Shown here: in pieces, positions 8,326 through 18,571 of the stretch
How the letters are laid out: each line of letters starts with the position of its first letter
Numbering within the stretch: the first letter of the stretch is position 1
Assembly (NCBI RefSeq): GCF_014645795.1
Contig: NZ_BMMK01000017.1
Coordinates: 1 to 64,000, forward strand
Direction of reading: 5' to 3'
DNA: 64,000 nt
From: Longimycelium tulufanense
Lineage (GTDB): Bacteria > Actinomycetota > Actinomycetes > Mycobacteriales > Pseudonocardiaceae
Program-made: the position numbers and the translations under genes
Notes under the pieces: generated by a model
Told to the model about the DNA's origin: nothing
The model's input: the letters and a program-made list of their open reading frames with translations, nothing else
Databases searched by the model: none

Positions 8326-8646
8326 GTGTCGTGGTGGTATCCGCTTTCCGCGTGCGCGTCCTGGCCCGTTCGTGACCCGTTGCGCTACGACGGTCTTTGG
8401 CACCGTCCCACCAGTGCGCCAATTTTGTTGGCCAACAACCGATTCGACCCCGCCACCCCGGTCAAGGGTGCGCGGCGGGCCCATCAGCGGCTGGCGAACA
8501 GTCGGTACGTGAAAGTGGTCAACGGGTACGGCCACGTGCCGATCGACGACTGCTTCAGTCGTGTCAACCGGAATGACTTGGTGGACCGAAGGCTTCCGTC
8601 AGCTGACGTGCGCTGCGATGACGGGCTGGCGCCGTTTTCCGGGTAG
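8326..8646 (+). pseudogene. C-terminal remnant of a TAP-like alpha/beta hydrolase
   Basis: The frame reads ACASWPVRDPLRYDGLW, then SAPILLANNRFDPATPVKGAR and VVNGYGHVPIDDC, then VDRRLPSADVRCDDGLAPF. This is the C-terminal part of secreted tripeptidyl-aminopeptidase-like hydrolases (TAP_C region), keeping the catalytic Asp (RFDPATP) and His (GYGHVP). The signal peptide, nucleophile elbow G-x-S-x-G and most of the core are missing upstream, where 8178-8325 shows no intact continuation. Base use is slightly less GC than its neighbours. It is a 5-prime-deleted gene abutting the proteasome operon terminator. Confidence 0.7.
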
Positions 8647-8657
8647 CCCAAGGAAAA

Positions 8658-8682
8658 GGCCCGGCGCGTAGCGCGCCGGGCC
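8658..8682 (-). terminator. Rho-independent terminator of the prcBA transcript
   Basis: GGCCCGGCGCG-TAG-CGCGCCGGGCC is a perfect 11-bp stem with a 3-nt loop. On the minus strand it is followed directly by TTTTCCTT, a short T run, 22 nt past the prcA stop. It may also serve the plus-strand remnant. Confidence 0.8.
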
Positions 8683-8703
8683 GCAGGGTCCACGGAAGGT
8701 CGG

Positions 8704-9534
8704 TCAGGACTCGCTGTCGCTGCTTCCGCCCTCGCCGGACTTCTCCCCTTCGGCGGGCCCGGCCGGCGGCTCCTCGGTCTTCTCGCTCTTCGCGGACTTC
8801 CCGGTCCTGGCCGGCTTGGCACCGCCGGAGAGCAACGCCTCCAGGGCGGCGCCGCGGATCCGGCGGAACGCCCGCCGCGGCCGCGCCCGGTCCAGCACCG
8901 CCACCTCGAGCTGCTTGACCCCGAGCTCGCGCTTCTCGCTGCTGCCGTTGCCGCTGTTGCCGGTGTTGCCCGCGCGCAGCGCCCTGAGCGCCACCTGGAT
9001 CCCTTCGGCGAGGTCCAGCTCGGCCCGGTAGTCCGCCTTCAGCGCGGAGGCGATGGCCTCGGCCTGCCCACCCATCACCACGAAGCCCGGCTCGTCACCG
9101 ACCGAGCCGTCGTAGGTGACCCGGTAGAGCTGGTCCTCGGCCGCCTCGCCACCGACCTCGGCCACGCACAGCTCGACCTCGTAGGGCTTGGGCTGCTCGG
9201 TGAAGATCTGGCCCAGCACCTGGGCGTAGGTGTTGGCGATCTGGCGGCCGGTGACGTCCCGCCGGTCGTAGCCGTAGCCGCGGATGTCGGCGAAGCGGAT
9301 GCCGGCCTGCCGCAGGTTCTCGAACTCGCTGTAGCGGCCGACGGCGGCGAAGCCGATCCGGTCGTAGATCTCGGAGACCTTGTGCAGTGTCGTCGAGGGG
9401 TTCTCCGCGACGAACAGCACGCCGCCGGCATAGCTGAGCACCACGACGCTGCGCCCGCGGGCGATGCCCTTGCGGGCGTACTCCGACTTGTCCCGCATGA
9501 GCTGTTCGGGAGAGGCGTAGAACGGCAACGTCAC
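8704..9534 (-). CDS. prcA: Proteasome alpha subunit PrcA
   Basis: 276 aa from GTG 9534, preceded by GAGGAGC. Forms the outer alpha rings of the 20S core that gate substrate entry and dock the ARC/Mpa ATPase. The N-terminal gating segment [27 protein letters not shown] is typical of actinobacterial PrcA. The Ntn-hydrolase fold follows without a catalytic N-terminal Thr. The C-terminal 45 residues are an unusually long acidic/basic low-complexity tail ([20 protein letters not shown]) ending in SSDSES. It follows prcB by 52 bp and ends before a strong terminator. Confidence 0.96.
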   Translation of the reverse strand: MTLPFYASPEQLMRDKSEYARKGIARGRSVVVLSYAGGVLFVAENPSTTLHKVSEIYDRIGFAAVGRYSEFENLRQAGIRFADIRGYGYDRRDVTGRQIANTYAQVLGQIFTEQPKPYEVELCVAEVGGEAAEDQLYRVTYDGSVGDEPGFVVMGGQAEAIASALKADYRAELDLAEGIQVALRALRAGNTGNSGNGSSEKRELGVKQLEVAVLDRARPRRAFRRIRGAALEALLSGGAKPARTGKSAKSEKTEEPPAGPAEGEKSGEGGSSDSES

Positions 9535-9586
9535 GGTGTGTGCTCCTCGACAGGGATCGCGAAGGGAACGGGACGTCCGGACGGGG

Positions 9587-10471
9587 CTAGCCGCCCGGAT
9601 TCTCCCGGCGTCCGGTCACCACGGCCGCGGCGACCGCGCCGGCCTGCTCCTCGGGCAGGCGGACCGCACCATCGGCGGTGATGGTGATCACGACGGGGAA
9701 GATGCCGCGGCTGAGGTCCGGCCCGCCGGTGGCGGTGTCGTCGTCGGCCGCGTCGTAGAGCGCCTCCACCGCGGTCCGCACCGCGGTCTCGGCGTCGGCC
9801 TCGGGGTCGTAGCGCTTCTTCAGCGCCGACTTGGCGAACAACGCCCCGGAGCCGACCGCGTGGTAGCCGGCGGACTCCTCGTAGCGACCACCGGTGACGT
9901 CGTAGGAGATGATGCGGCCGGCCCGGTCCGGCTCGGGTGCGTCCAGGTCGTAGCCGACGAACAGCGGCAGCACCGCCAGCCCCATCAGGGCGCCGTCGAG
10001 GTTGCCGCGCAGCATGGTGGCCAGCCGGTTGGCCTTGCCGTCCAGCGACAGCGGCACGCCCTCGATCTTCTCGTAGTGCTGCAGCTCGACCGCGAACAGC
10101 CGGACCATCTCGATGGCGATGCCGGCGGTGCCGGCGATGCCCGCCGCGGAGTACTCATCGGTGACGAACACCTTCTCGATGTCGCGCTGGGCGATGACGT
10201 TGCCCATGGTGGCGCGGCGGTCACCGGCGACGAGCACGCCCCCGCGGAAGGTCAGCGCCACGATGGTGGTGCCGTGTGGCGCCTCGACGCGGCCCTCGAC
10301 GGACCCGCGGTGTCCGGGCAGCATCTCCGGCGCGGCCGCACGGAGGAACTCGGTGAACGAGGACGTGCCCGCGGTGAAGTAGGCCGCCGGCAGGGCCGCG
10401 CCCGGCTGGAACCGGGCCGAGGGCTGTTCCATCGGCTGGATCGTCTCCTGCTCGCGTCGGTTCGGTTGCAT
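9587..10471 (-). CDS. prcB: Proteasome beta subunit PrcB
   Basis: 294 aa precursor of the catalytic beta subunit. The propeptide ends at Gly67 and the mature enzyme begins with Thr68 in [12 protein letters not shown], the N-terminal nucleophile. The conserved GDRRATMGN stretch and a Lys a few residues beyond in [10 protein letters not shown] support an active Ntn-hydrolase. Together with PrcA it builds the 20S core that degrades pupylated proteins. A strong hairpin lies between pup and this gene, and no other obvious promoter was seen, so expression may depend on readthrough from pup or on an unseen internal promoter. Confidence 0.96.
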   Translation of the reverse strand: MQPNRREQETIQPMEQPSARFQPGAALPAAYFTAGTSSFTEFLRAAAPEMLPGHRGSVEGRVEAPHGTTIVALTFRGGVLVAGDRRATMGNVIAQRDIEKVFVTDEYSAAGIAGTAGIAIEMVRLFAVELQHYEKIEGVPLSLDGKANRLATMLRGNLDGALMGLAVLPLFVGYDLDAPEPDRAGRIISYDVTGGRYEESAGYHAVGSGALFAKSALKKRYDPEADAETAVRTAVEALYDAADDDTATGGPDLSRGIFPVVITITADGAVRLPEEQAGAVAAAVVTGRRENPGG

Positions 10472-10511
10472 CGTCTCGGGCGGGCACCCCGCGGTGGGTC
10501 CCCGCCTATGG

Positions 10512-10546
10512 CACGGCGGGTCGCCGCGGTGCGGCGACCCGCCGTG
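10512..10546 (-). terminator. Strong hairpin between pup and prcB
   Basis: CACGGCGGGTCGCCGC / GCGGCGACCCGCCGTG, a perfect 16-bp GC-rich stem with loop GGT, beginning 9 nt past the pup stop. There is no T tract, so it may act as a partial terminator, or as a 3-prime stabiliser of pup mRNA, setting more Pup than core particle. Function is inferred. Confidence 0.6.
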
Positions 10547-10555
10547 ATCGGGCGG

Positions 10556-10750
10556 TTACTCGCCGCCCTTCTGCACGTATGCGCGGACGAAGTCCTCGGC
10601 GTTCTCCTCGAGGACGTCGTCGATCTCGTCCAGGATGGCGTCGACGTCCTCGCCGAGCTTCTCCCGGCGTTCCTGGCCGGCCGGCGCTGCGTTGGCGTTC
10701 TCTTCGTCGCCGTCGCCACCGCCGTGCCGCTGCACCTTCTCCTGCGACAT
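10556..10750 (-). CDS. pup: Prokaryotic ubiquitin-like protein Pup
   Basis: 64 aa, intrinsically disordered, Glu/Asp/Gln-rich. Starts at ATG 10750 with GGAGGCGAAG ahead. The central DAILDEIDDVLEENAEDF helix is the ARC/Mpa-binding segment, and the protein ends YVQKGGE. The last residue is Glu, not Gln, so it can be ligated by PafA without Dop deamidation, as in corynebacterial Pup. Dop is still encoded just upstream, where it would act as depupylase. The gene lies between dop and prcB in the usual order. Confidence 0.97.
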   Translation of the reverse strand: MSQEKVQRHGGGDGDEENANAAPAGQERREKLGEDVDAILDEIDDVLEENAEDFVRAYVQKGGE

Positions 10751-10915
10751 CTTCGCCTCCCGGTTTCGGTGGGCCTACCAAGAACATTACCCACCCGCCC
10801 GGACAACCGCCGCCAGCCACCCGGACAGTTCCCGCCCGTCGGGATGATCATCACCCCGGGTGGGTCGCCCACCGGCGGGCGGCCCGCCCCGGGGTGAGCC
10901 ATGTCATACGGCGGA

Positions 10916-12415
10916 TTATCCCCGGGTCAACGACTCCACCAGCTCCTCGGCGGTGCTGGCGGCCTCCAGCAGGTGCCCGACGTGCGACTTCGTGCCGCGC
11001 AGCGGTTCCAGCGTGGGGATGCGCACCAGCGACTCCCGGCCCAGGTCGAAGATGACCGAGTCCCAGGAGGCGGCGGCCACCTCGCTGGGGTAGCGCTCCA
11101 GGCAGCGGCCCCGGAAGTAGGCGCGGGTGTCCTCCGGCGGGGTGAGGATGGCGGCACGCACCTCCTCCTCGCCGACCAGCCGGCGCATCGAGCCGCGCGC
11201 GACGAGGCGGTTGTACAGGCCCTTGTCCAGGCGGACGTCGGAGTACTGCAGGTCGACCAGGTGCAGCTGCGGCGCGGACCAGCCCAGCCCGTCCCGGGCC
11301 CGGTAGCCCTCCAGCAGGCGCAGCTTGGCCGGCCAGTCCAGCCGGTCGGCGCAGTCCATCGGGTCCCGGCGCAACGTGTCGAGCACCTCGCCCCAGGTGC
11401 GCAGCACCTCCACCGACGTCCGGTCGGCGCCGTGCCGGTCCACGTGCTCGGCCGCCCGCTCGTGGTAGGCCCACTGCAGGTCCAGGCCGGTGAAGCGGCG
11501 GCCGTCGGCCAGCTCGACGGTGGCGTGCAGGCCCGGGTCGTGGCTGATGGCGTGCACCGCGCGGACCGGGTCGGCCAGCCGCAGGTCGTCGAACCGCTGG
11601 CCGGCCTCGATCATGTCCAGCACCAGCGCGGTGGTGCCCACCTTGAGGTAGGTGGAGTACTCGGCGAGGTTGGCGTCGCCGATGATGACGTGCAGCCGGC
11701 GGTACTTGTCGGCGTCGGCGTGCGGCTCGTCGCGGGTGTTGATGATGCCCCGCTTGAGGGTCGTCTCCAGGCCGACCTCGACCTCGATGTAGTCGGCGCG
11801 CTGGGAGAGCTGGAAGCCGGCGTCCTCGCCGGAGGGGCCCAACCCCACCCGGCCGGAGCCGCACACCACCTGGCGGGACACGAAGAACGGGGTCAGCCCG
11901 GTGATCACCGCGGTGAACGGGGTGCTGCGGGACATCAGGTAGTTCTCGTGCGAGCCGTAGCTGGCACCCTTGCCGTCGACGTTGTTCTTGTAGAGCTGGA
12001 CCCGGGGCTGGCCGGGCACGGTGGCGGCGCGCATCGCCGCCTCCTCCATCACCCGCTCCCCCGCCTTGTCCCAGATGACCACGTCGCGGGCGTTGGTCAC
12101 CTCGGGGGTGGAGTACTCCGGGTGGGCGTGGTCGACGTAGAGCCGGGCGCCGTTGGTGAGGATGACGTTGGCCGCGCCCAGGTCCTCCACCTCGGGGTCG
12201 CTGGGCGGCACGCCCGGCGCGCCGAGGTCGAAGCCGCGGGCGTCGCGCAAGGGCGACTCGACCTCGTAGTCCCACCGGGCCCGGCGCGCCCGCGGCACCT
12301 CCGCGGCCGCCGCATAGGCCAGCACCACCTGCGTGGAGGTCAGCACCGGGTTCGCCGTCGCGTCCCCGGGCACGGCGATGCCGTACTCGACCTCGGTCCC
12401 CATGATCCGCCGCAT
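10916..12415 (-). CDS. dop: Dop, depupylase/deamidase of Pup
   Basis: 499 aa from ATG 12415 ([15 protein letters not shown]); the longer frame start adds Arg/Ser-rich sequence and is rejected. Paralogue of PafA with the same glutamine-synthetase fold. D95 in [13 protein letters not shown] matches the catalytic Asp. The roughly 40-residue insertion between the first strand and that motif (from [10 protein letters not shown] to EVEDLGAAN) is the Dop loop that separates Dop from PafA. It removes Pup from substrates; deamidase activity is not needed here because Pup ends in Glu. A hairpin at 12480-12516 separates it from the upstream ABC genes, so it starts a new transcript with pup. Confidence 0.95.
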   Translation of the reverse strand: MRRIMGTEVEYGIAVPGDATANPVLTSTQVVLAYAAAAEVPRARRARWDYEVESPLRDARGFDLGAPGVPPSDPEVEDLGAANVILTNGARLYVDHAHPEYSTPEVTNARDVVIWDKAGERVMEEAAMRAATVPGQPRVQLYKNNVDGKGASYGSHENYLMSRSTPFTAVITGLTPFFVSRQVVCGSGRVGLGPSGEDAGFQLSQRADYIEVEVGLETTLKRGIINTRDEPHADADKYRRLHVIIGDANLAEYSTYLKVGTTALVLDMIEAGQRFDDLRLADPVRAVHAISHDPGLHATVELADGRRFTGLDLQWAYHERAAEHVDRHGADRTSVEVLRTWGEVLDTLRRDPMDCADRLDWPAKLRLLEGYRARDGLGWSAPQLHLVDLQYSDVRLDKGLYNRLVARGSMRRLVGEEEVRAAILTPPEDTRAYFRGRCLERYPSEVAAASWDSVIFDLGRESLVRIPTLEPLRGTKSHVGHLLEAASTAEELVESLTRG

Positions 12416-12479
12416 GCCGCCAGCGTACGGCGCGCGGCGCGGCCGCACCGCCGTCCCGCTGGACGATCTGGCCACGACA

Positions 12480-12516
12480 CCGGGTCGAACCCCACCCCCA
12501 ACGGGGTTCGACCCGG
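12480..12516 (-). terminator. Terminator between the ABC permease and dop
   Basis: CCGGGTCGAACCCC / GGGGTTCGACCCGG, a perfect 14-bp stem with a 9-nt loop, 18 nt past the stop of the permease gene on the minus strand. The GGTTCGACCC block resembles a tRNA T-arm, but no tRNA surrounds it. Confidence 0.65.
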
Positions 12517-12534
12517 TTGGTTCGGTGGTGGCCG

Positions 12535-15060
12535 TCAGCCGCTGGCCAGGCCGGCGGCCGGGGCGATCCGGCCGGCGGTCCGGGCCGGCCCGACCGCGCT
12601 GAGCGCGGCCAGCCCGACCACCACGGCCGCGCCGGCCAGCAAGGTGGTGACCGGGGCCGTGGGCAGGGCGCCGGAACCGAAGCCGGCGAGCAACAGCCAG
12701 GAGTAGCCGGCGCCGAGCGCGCCACCCCCGACCAGGCCGACCAGCGCGAGCAGCACGGCCTCGGCGACCAGCCCGTACCGCATCCCGGTGCGGCGGACAC
12801 CCAGCGCCCGTCGCAGGGCCAGCTCCCTGCGCCGTTCCTGCACCGAGATCGCCAGGGCGGTGCCGATGCCGGTGACGGCGACGGCCACCGACAGGCCGAG
12901 CAGGACGCTGAAGGTGGTCGCGGCCAGGTGCAGCTGCCGCTCGTTCTCGGCCTTCTTCTCCGCCCTGGTGCCGACCAGGACGGTGGGGTTGTCGCGCAGG
13001 GCGGCGCGGAGCCCGTCGCGGTAGGCGCCCTGGTCCACCCCCTCCTTGAGGGCGATCAGCGTGGAGGTGGGCGGTGCCAGGCCCGGGTCGGCCAACACGA
13101 CCGCGGTCCCGGGCAGGCTGTAGGGCAGGCTGCCCGCGTAGCGAACCGTGCGGGGCCCGCCGGGGAGGTCGCCGATGGTGACGGGGTCTCCGCGCTTGAG
13201 ATCGAGCTGCCGGGCCGTCCAGTCGGCGAGCAGGGCCGCGCCGGGGCCGAAGTCCGCGACGTCCTGCCGGGGGATGCCGGAGCGGACCGCCAGCTCGCTC
13301 ATCGCCGCCGGGTCGGTGCCGGCGACCTGGACCTGTTCCGCGGCGCCCCGGACGCCGATCGGCAGGCTGCCCCTGGTCCGGCCGAGCACGGCCGCGGCGG
13401 CCACCGCGCCGTCGCGGGTCGCGGTCTGGACGACGCTCTGCGGCAATGGCCGGTCGCCGCTGTCCTCCAGCACCACGTCCGCGCGGGGTTGCCTCGCCAG
13501 CTCGTCGCCCATGGCCGCCAGGCCGCCCATGGTCGTGACCCCGAAGGTGACCAGCGCGCTGGCGGCGACCAGCGGCAACGCCACCGCCGCCGACCGGTGC
13601 GGCACGCGGCGGACCTCCAGCGCGGCCAGCCGCCAGGTGGTGCCGCCGAGCCGGCCGGCGATCCAGCCGAACAGCCGGCTGATCCAGGGCACGGTGACCG
13701 GGCCGAAGGCCATGAACAGGCCGGCCATCGCCGCGATCGCCGAGAACAGGGCGGCGAACAACGCACCGCTGCTGCCCTTGGTCGCCCAGGCCGCCGCGGC
13801 GAGCAAGGTGGCCGAGGTGACCGCGAGCCAGCCGAGGACGCGGCGGCCGCGCGACAGCGCCCGCCCGGGCGGGGCCTCCTCGGCGCTGCGCAGCGCGGCC
13901 AGCGGGGACACCAGGGAGGCGGCCAGGGCCGGCCGGACCGCGGCGACCACGCTCAGCGCGCCGGCCACGATCACGCCGAGCAGCAGGTGGGATCCCTGCG
14001 GCAGCAGCGGTGGGCTCAGCTCGACCGCGCCGAGCACGGCCGAGACCCCGGTGACGTCGAGCAGCCGGGCCAGCAACCAGGCCACCGGCCCGCCGAGCGC
14101 GGCCCCGAGCAGGCCGGCGACGGCGCCGGTGAGCGTGGCCTCCACCAGATTGGCCGCCACCAGCGGGCTCCGCCGGGCGCCGAGACAGCGCAGCAACGCG
14201 GTCTGCCGCCGCCGTTGCAGGTAGACGGCGCGGAAGGTGGCGGCAGCGACGAACACCGCGGTGGCCAGGGCCAGGACGCTGAACAACAGCAACGCGACCG
14301 CGTCGCCGGAGTCGGCCATCGACAGCGCCGAGCCGGCGGGCACGACGCGCAGGCCCGCGCCCAGCAGGCCGCCGGCCGCCGCCCGCGCGGCTGCGGCGTC
14401 GGCGCCCGGGGCGAGCAGCAGGTACAGCTCGGTGGTGTCGGGCTCGGGGTCCAGCTTGGTGGCCAGCCGCGGGCCGCCGACCAGGGCGGTCGTCTCGAAG
14501 CCGCCGCCGCGCTCGGTGACGCCGCTGACGCGGACCTCGGTCCGCCTGCCCTGGGCGTCGGCGACGGCGAGCGTCGAGCCGGGGCGCAGCTTGTGCTGGT
14601 AGGCGGTCACCCGGTCGACGGCGACCTCGCCGTCCGCCGCCGGTGGCCGCCCCTCGCCAACAGGCACCCGGCGCAGCGCGTCCTCGGGTTGCTCGATGTC
14701 CATCCGCGCCCGGTTGGCGGTGGCGTGGCCGTCGTCGAGCAGGACGTCGACCTGGGCCTGCTGGACGGGCACGACCCGCTGCACCCCGGGCACCTTGCTG
14801 AGTCGGGGCACCAGCGACGCCAGGTCGGCCGGCTTGCTGTCGTCGGGCCGGTTGAGTGGGTCGTGTTCCACCACGAGCCCGACGGCGGAGGGCACGTGGG
14901 GGCGGCCGTCGGTGGCGGCGCGTTCCATGGCGGCGTTCAGCGCCAGCGACGCGGTGAGGCAGGCGACGCCCACCACCAGTGCCACGCCGGGCAACAGGGC
15001 GCGGCCCGGCCGGCGCCGGACCTCGCCCAGCGCCAACCGCACCACGGTCAGGAAGTTCAC
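12535..15060 (-). CDS. FtsX/MacB-type ABC permease, second subunit
   Basis: 841 aa from GTG 15060, with AGGAG in TGAGGAGAGAACC ahead. One N-terminal helix ([22 protein letters not shown]), a large extracytoplasmic MacB-like domain, then repeated FtsX cores with clustered helices near residues 250-480, and a last block of three helices at about 720-835. The repeat [21 protein letters not shown] is the cytoplasmic coupling segment, also found as [14 protein letters not shown] near the C-terminus. No ATPase domain of its own; it pairs with the permease at 15071 and the ATPase at 17605. Such systems work as mechanotransmission or lipoprotein/peptide export machines. Substrate unknown. Confidence 0.88.
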   Translation of the reverse strand: MNFLTVVRLALGEVRRRPGRALLPGVALVVGVACLTASLALNAAMERAATDGRPHVPSAVGLVVEHDPLNRPDDSKPADLASLVPRLSKVPGVQRVVPVQQAQVDVLLDDGHATANRARMDIEQPEDALRRVPVGEGRPPAADGEVAVDRVTAYQHKLRPGSTLAVADAQGRRTEVRVSGVTERGGGFETTALVGGPRLATKLDPEPDTTELYLLLAPGADAAAARAAAGGLLGAGLRVVPAGSALSMADSGDAVALLLFSVLALATAVFVAAATFRAVYLQRRRQTALLRCLGARRSPLVAANLVEATLTGAVAGLLGAALGGPVAWLLARLLDVTGVSAVLGAVELSPPLLPQGSHLLLGVIVAGALSVVAAVRPALAASLVSPLAALRSAEEAPPGRALSRGRRVLGWLAVTSATLLAAAAWATKGSSGALFAALFSAIAAMAGLFMAFGPVTVPWISRLFGWIAGRLGGTTWRLAALEVRRVPHRSAAVALPLVAASALVTFGVTTMGGLAAMGDELARQPRADVVLEDSGDRPLPQSVVQTATRDGAVAAAAVLGRTRGSLPIGVRGAAEQVQVAGTDPAAMSELAVRSGIPRQDVADFGPGAALLADWTARQLDLKRGDPVTIGDLPGGPRTVRYAGSLPYSLPGTAVVLADPGLAPPTSTLIALKEGVDQGAYRDGLRAALRDNPTVLVGTRAEKKAENERQLHLAATTFSVLLGLSVAVAVTGIGTALAISVQERRRELALRRALGVRRTGMRYGLVAEAVLLALVGLVGGGALGAGYSWLLLAGFGSGALPTAPVTTLLAGAAVVVGLAALSAVGPARTAGRIAPAAGLASG

Positions 15061-15070
15061 GGTTCTCTCC

Positions 15071-17599
15071 TCATTCGGTGGCCAGCGCCTGCAGCGGGGT
15101 CGTCCGGCTGGCGCGTCGGGCCGGCCCGGCCGACGCGACCAGCAGGAGGGCGACCAGGCCGAGCGCCACGACCACGAGCTGCTCATACGGGATGGCAATG
15201 ACCTCGAAGACCGACATGGCCGTCAGCGTCAGGACGCCGTAGCCGGTGCCGGCGGTGATGCCCAGGACGGCGGCGGAGCCGCCGAACAGCACGGCTTCCC
15301 ACGCCAGGGCGGCCGCCACGCCGGCGCGTTGCAGGCCCAGTGCTCGCAGCAGCCCGCTTTCCTGGGTGCGCTCCACGACCGACAGGGACAGCGTGGTGCC
15401 CACGCCCACGACCGCCACCAGCACGGTGATCCCGACCAGGCCGAGCGCGATCAACGTCGCGACCCGGCTGATCTCCTCGAACGCGGCGCGCTCGTCGCCG
15501 GGGGCCTGGACGACCACGTTGGTGTTGCCGGCCAGCGCCCGGTCCACAGCGGCCCGGAGCTGGTTGCGGTCGTGGTTGGGGGCGGGGTCGAGCAGGACGC
15601 GCGTCACCCGGGCCGACGGGTCGAGGGCCGCCAGGTCGGTGGGGTTCAGCGCGAACGAGCCCAGCGATCCGGCATTCCGGTAGACGGCGGCGACCGTCAA
15701 CGTGACCCGCCGGCCGTCCTTGTGCAGGGTGAGCTGGTCACCCGCGTGCTTGCCCAGCCGTTCCGCGACGTCCTTGTAGAGGCCGACCCGGCCCGGGCCG
15801 AGGTCGGTGAGCGCGCCCTCGTAGACCACGCCCCGCCGAAGCGGCGGGAACTCGCTGAGTTCCGTGCCCCGCGCCAGGCCGCGTACGTCGCCCACGCCGG
15901 CCCGGGTCTCGGTGCTGGCGGTGACGTATCCGGCCGCGGGTAGTGCCCGCAGTTCGGAGACGACCTCGGGTGCGATGCCGGGGCCGTCGGGGAAGGCCGG
16001 GCTGATCACCAGCGCCGCCGGGCGGGAGCCGGCGAGCTGCTCGTCGACGCTGGCCCGCGCCGAGCTCACGCCGACCAGGACCGCCGACACCATGGCCACG
16101 CCGAGGGCGAGCACCAGCGTGGTGGCCGCGGTGCGCCGGGGCATGCGGAGCACGTTGCCGACGGCGACCCGCAGCGGGATCTTGCCCAGGTCCTGGACGA
16201 GCCAGGCCAGCAGACGGGCCAGCCGGGACAGGATTATGGGTGCGGCTGCGGCCAACGCGCCGAAGGCCAACATGCCCGAGCAGGCGACCGCGGTGAGGGT
16301 GGGCAGGTCCCCGCGGCTGGTGGCCAGCGCCAGGGCGGCCAGCCCGCCCGAGCCGGTGGCGAGCAGGCCGGCGAGTACCCAGCGCAGCCGGGTCACGCCC
16401 TGGCCGACGTCGACCGTGGGCGCGGCGCCGAGCGCGGCGACCGGTGGGACGCGGGAGCCGGAGACGGCGGGCAGGACCGCGGCCAGCACGGTGACCAGCA
16501 CCGCCAGCCCGACGCACAGCACCAGCCCGCCGAGGGAGACCTGCAGGTGCAGCTGGGGCTGGTCGAGCCAGTTCCGGACCAGCGCGACCGTGCCCTGCCC
16601 GAGCAGCCACGCGAGCACCGCGCCCAGGACTCCCGCGACGAGGCCGGACAGGGCGGCCTCGGCGAGCAGGGAGGCCACCACCTGGCCGCGGCCGGCGCCC
16701 ACGCAGCGCAGCAGCGCGGTCTGCCGCCGGCGCTGGGCGACCACGATGCGGAAGGTGGCGGCCACCACGATCGCGGCCGACACCATCGCCATCCCGGTGA
16801 AGATCGACAGCAGGACCAGGACCTGGTCGAAGCTGCGGACGTGCTCGGCGAGCCGTTCCTGCCGGAGCTGCCCGGCGTCGTGCGCCTTCCCCTGGCCGCT
16901 GACGAGGTTGGCGACGTGCTTGGTCAGCTCGGCCGGGGCGACACCGGGCTGGGCCGCCACCAGCAGCCGGCTCACCGAGCGCGCACCCAGTTCGGCGGCG
17001 GTGTCGTCCGGTGCGACCACCGTGCCGCTGCCCTCCAGGAAGGGCCCCAGGGTCAGGGCGGTGACCGTCACTTCACGATCGGCGGCGTCCGCACCGGGGC
17101 GCAACACGACCCGGTCCCCCACGCCCAGCCCGAGCCGGTCGGCGGCCTCGCGGGTGAGCGCGACCTCGCCGGGCCCGGACGGGGCGGACCCGCGCAGGAT
17201 CTGGTAGCTGCTCAGCGACCCCTGGAAGGAGTCGCTGACCACCCGCCAGTACCCCGGGTCCGCGGTGCCGCCGGTGCGGGCCAGCGCAACCGGTCCCTCT
17301 CGGACGGCGCGCGTGTCGGCCACCCCGGGCAGCTCGGCCACCCGCGTGGCCAGTGCCGGGTCCAGCCCCTCGGGCCCGCCCTCGGCCGTCTCCCCCGCGG
17401 CCGGGTGCCGGGCGTCCACCACGACCGCCGCGCCCTCCGGCACGCCGGAGACGCCGTCGCGGACCGTGGCGCGCAGCGTGTCGGTGAACAGCAGGGTGCC
17501 GGCGGCAAACGCGGTCGCGACCAGGACGGCCAACCCGGTCAGAAGTAGCCGTGCTGGCCGCTGCCGCACCTCCGCCAGCACGGACCGGAACACGGTCAC
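15071..17599 (-). CDS. FtsX/MacB-type ABC permease, first subunit
   Basis: 842 aa, GTG start at 17599 only 5 nt after the ATPase gene. Paralogue of the next permease: N-terminal helix LLLTGLAVLVATAFAAGTLLF, extracytoplasmic domain (about residues 40-240), and two FtsX domains, each with the coupling motif ([21 protein letters not shown], then ERTQESGLLRALGLQR). Ends in PLQALATE. Two different FtsX permeases with one ATPase suggest a heterodimeric complex. The cassette splits dop from arc, a spot that holds unrelated small genes in mycobacteria. Confidence 0.88.
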   Translation of the reverse strand: MTVFRSVLAEVRQRPARLLLTGLAVLVATAFAAGTLLFTDTLRATVRDGVSGVPEGAAVVVDARHPAAGETAEGGPEGLDPALATRVAELPGVADTRAVREGPVALARTGGTADPGYWRVVSDSFQGSLSSYQILRGSAPSGPGEVALTREAADRLGLGVGDRVVLRPGADAADREVTVTALTLGPFLEGSGTVVAPDDTAAELGARSVSRLLVAAQPGVAPAELTKHVANLVSGQGKAHDAGQLRQERLAEHVRSFDQVLVLLSIFTGMAMVSAAIVVAATFRIVVAQRRRQTALLRCVGAGRGQVVASLLAEAALSGLVAGVLGAVLAWLLGQGTVALVRNWLDQPQLHLQVSLGGLVLCVGLAVLVTVLAAVLPAVSGSRVPPVAALGAAPTVDVGQGVTRLRWVLAGLLATGSGGLAALALATSRGDLPTLTAVACSGMLAFGALAAAAPIILSRLARLLAWLVQDLGKIPLRVAVGNVLRMPRRTAATTLVLALGVAMVSAVLVGVSSARASVDEQLAGSRPAALVISPAFPDGPGIAPEVVSELRALPAAGYVTASTETRAGVGDVRGLARGTELSEFPPLRRGVVYEGALTDLGPGRVGLYKDVAERLGKHAGDQLTLHKDGRRVTLTVAAVYRNAGSLGSFALNPTDLAALDPSARVTRVLLDPAPNHDRNQLRAAVDRALAGNTNVVVQAPGDERAAFEEISRVATLIALGLVGITVLVAVVGVGTTLSLSVVERTQESGLLRALGLQRAGVAAALAWEAVLFGGSAAVLGITAGTGYGVLTLTAMSVFEVIAIPYEQLVVVALGLVALLLVASAGPARRASRTTPLQALATE

Positions 17600-17604
17600 G
17601 ACGC

Positions 17605-18399
17605 TCAGGCCCCCAGGCGCTTCAACGCGTCCAGCACGGAGTCCGGCGTGGGCCGGTAGATCTCCCCGGCCAGTTGGCCGTCGGCGAGCAGGACGACGCG
17701 GTCGGCGTAGGAGGCGGCGACCGGGTCGTGGGTGACCATGACGATGGTCTGCCCGTAGTCCTGCACCGAGCTGCGCAGGAAACCGAGCAGCTCGTTGCCG
17801 GACCGGGAGTCGAGGTTGCCGGTGGGCTCGTCGGCGAACACCACGTCCGGCCGGGTCACCAGTGCGCGGGCGACCGCCACCCGCTGCTGCTGGCCGCCGG
17901 ACAGCTCCGCGGGCCGGTGCCTGAGTCGTTGGGCCAGGCCCAGGACAGTCACGATCTCCGCCAGCCAGCCACTGTCGGGCTGCCGACCGGCCAGCTCCAG
18001 CGGCAACGTGATGTTCTCCTGCGCGGTGAGCTGCGGCAGCAGGTTGAAGGCCTGGAAGACGAAACCGACACGGTCCCGGCGCAGCTTGGTGAGCTCACGG
18101 TCGGACAACCCGGTCAGCTCGGTGCCGCCCAGCGACACCTGCCCGGAGGTGGCGTCGTCCAGGCCGGCCAGGCAGTGCATGAGGGTGGACTTGCCCGAGC
18201 CCGAGGGCCCCATGACCGCGGTGAAGCGGCCGGCGTGGATGTCCAGGGTGACGCCGTCGAGCGCGCGGACCGCCGCCTCCCCACGCCCGTAGACCTTGGC
18301 CAGGTCCACGGTTCGGGCGGCCACCCGGGCGGTGGGCACCCCGGCAACGGTCGACGATGGGGCCGGGCGCGCCGCGTCCAGGCGTTGTTCGGAACTCAA
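17605..18399 (-). CDS. MacB/LolD-type ABC ATPase
   Basis: 264 aa from TTG 18399, chosen because GGAGG lies 6 nt ahead. Walker A GPSGSGKST, Q-loop FVFQAFNLLPQ, signature LSGGQQQR, Walker B DVVFADEPTGNLD and switch His in MVTHD are all intact. The EPTGNLDS and FQAFNLLP features are diagnostic of the MacB/LolD/FtsE branch that drives FtsX permeases. First gene of the three-gene operon; the other two follow with 5- and 10-nt gaps. It is divergent from the Nudix gene at 18572. Confidence 0.92.
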   Translation of the reverse strand: MSSEQRLDAARPAPSSTVAGVPTARVAARTVDLAKVYGRGEAAVRALDGVTLDIHAGRFTAVMGPSGSGKSTLMHCLAGLDDATSGQVSLGGTELTGLSDRELTKLRRDRVGFVFQAFNLLPQLTAQENITLPLELAGRQPDSGWLAEIVTVLGLAQRLRHRPAELSGGQQQRVAVARALVTRPDVVFADEPTGNLDSRSGNELLGFLRSSVQDYGQTIVMVTHDPVAASYADRVVLLADGQLAGEIYRPTPDSVLDALKRLGA

Positions 18400-18571
18400 C
18401 GCGATCCTCCGTTCGGCATCCGGTTTGGTCGGCGACGACGCTATGGGCGCCCCCGGTACGCCGGCGTCCGCCAGCGGTCCCGACCCCCGGTCGTCCTGCG
18501 GACGGAGGGCTGATCAGCCCGTGGTCGCAGCGACATGGGGCCCGGGTCGGGGTCGCTGGCAGCATCGGGGT

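Noticed and set aside
12503-12516. GGGGTTCGACCC resembling a tRNA T-arm
   Set aside because: No acceptor, D or anticodon stems around it; the sequence pairs perfectly with 12480-12493 as a terminator hairpin.
12517-15201. Very long open frame antisense to the first ABC permease
   Set aside because: Its protein is Gly/Arg/Gln/Asp-rich with no membrane or domain features; the minus strand encodes a clear FtsX permease. High GC opens antisense frames.
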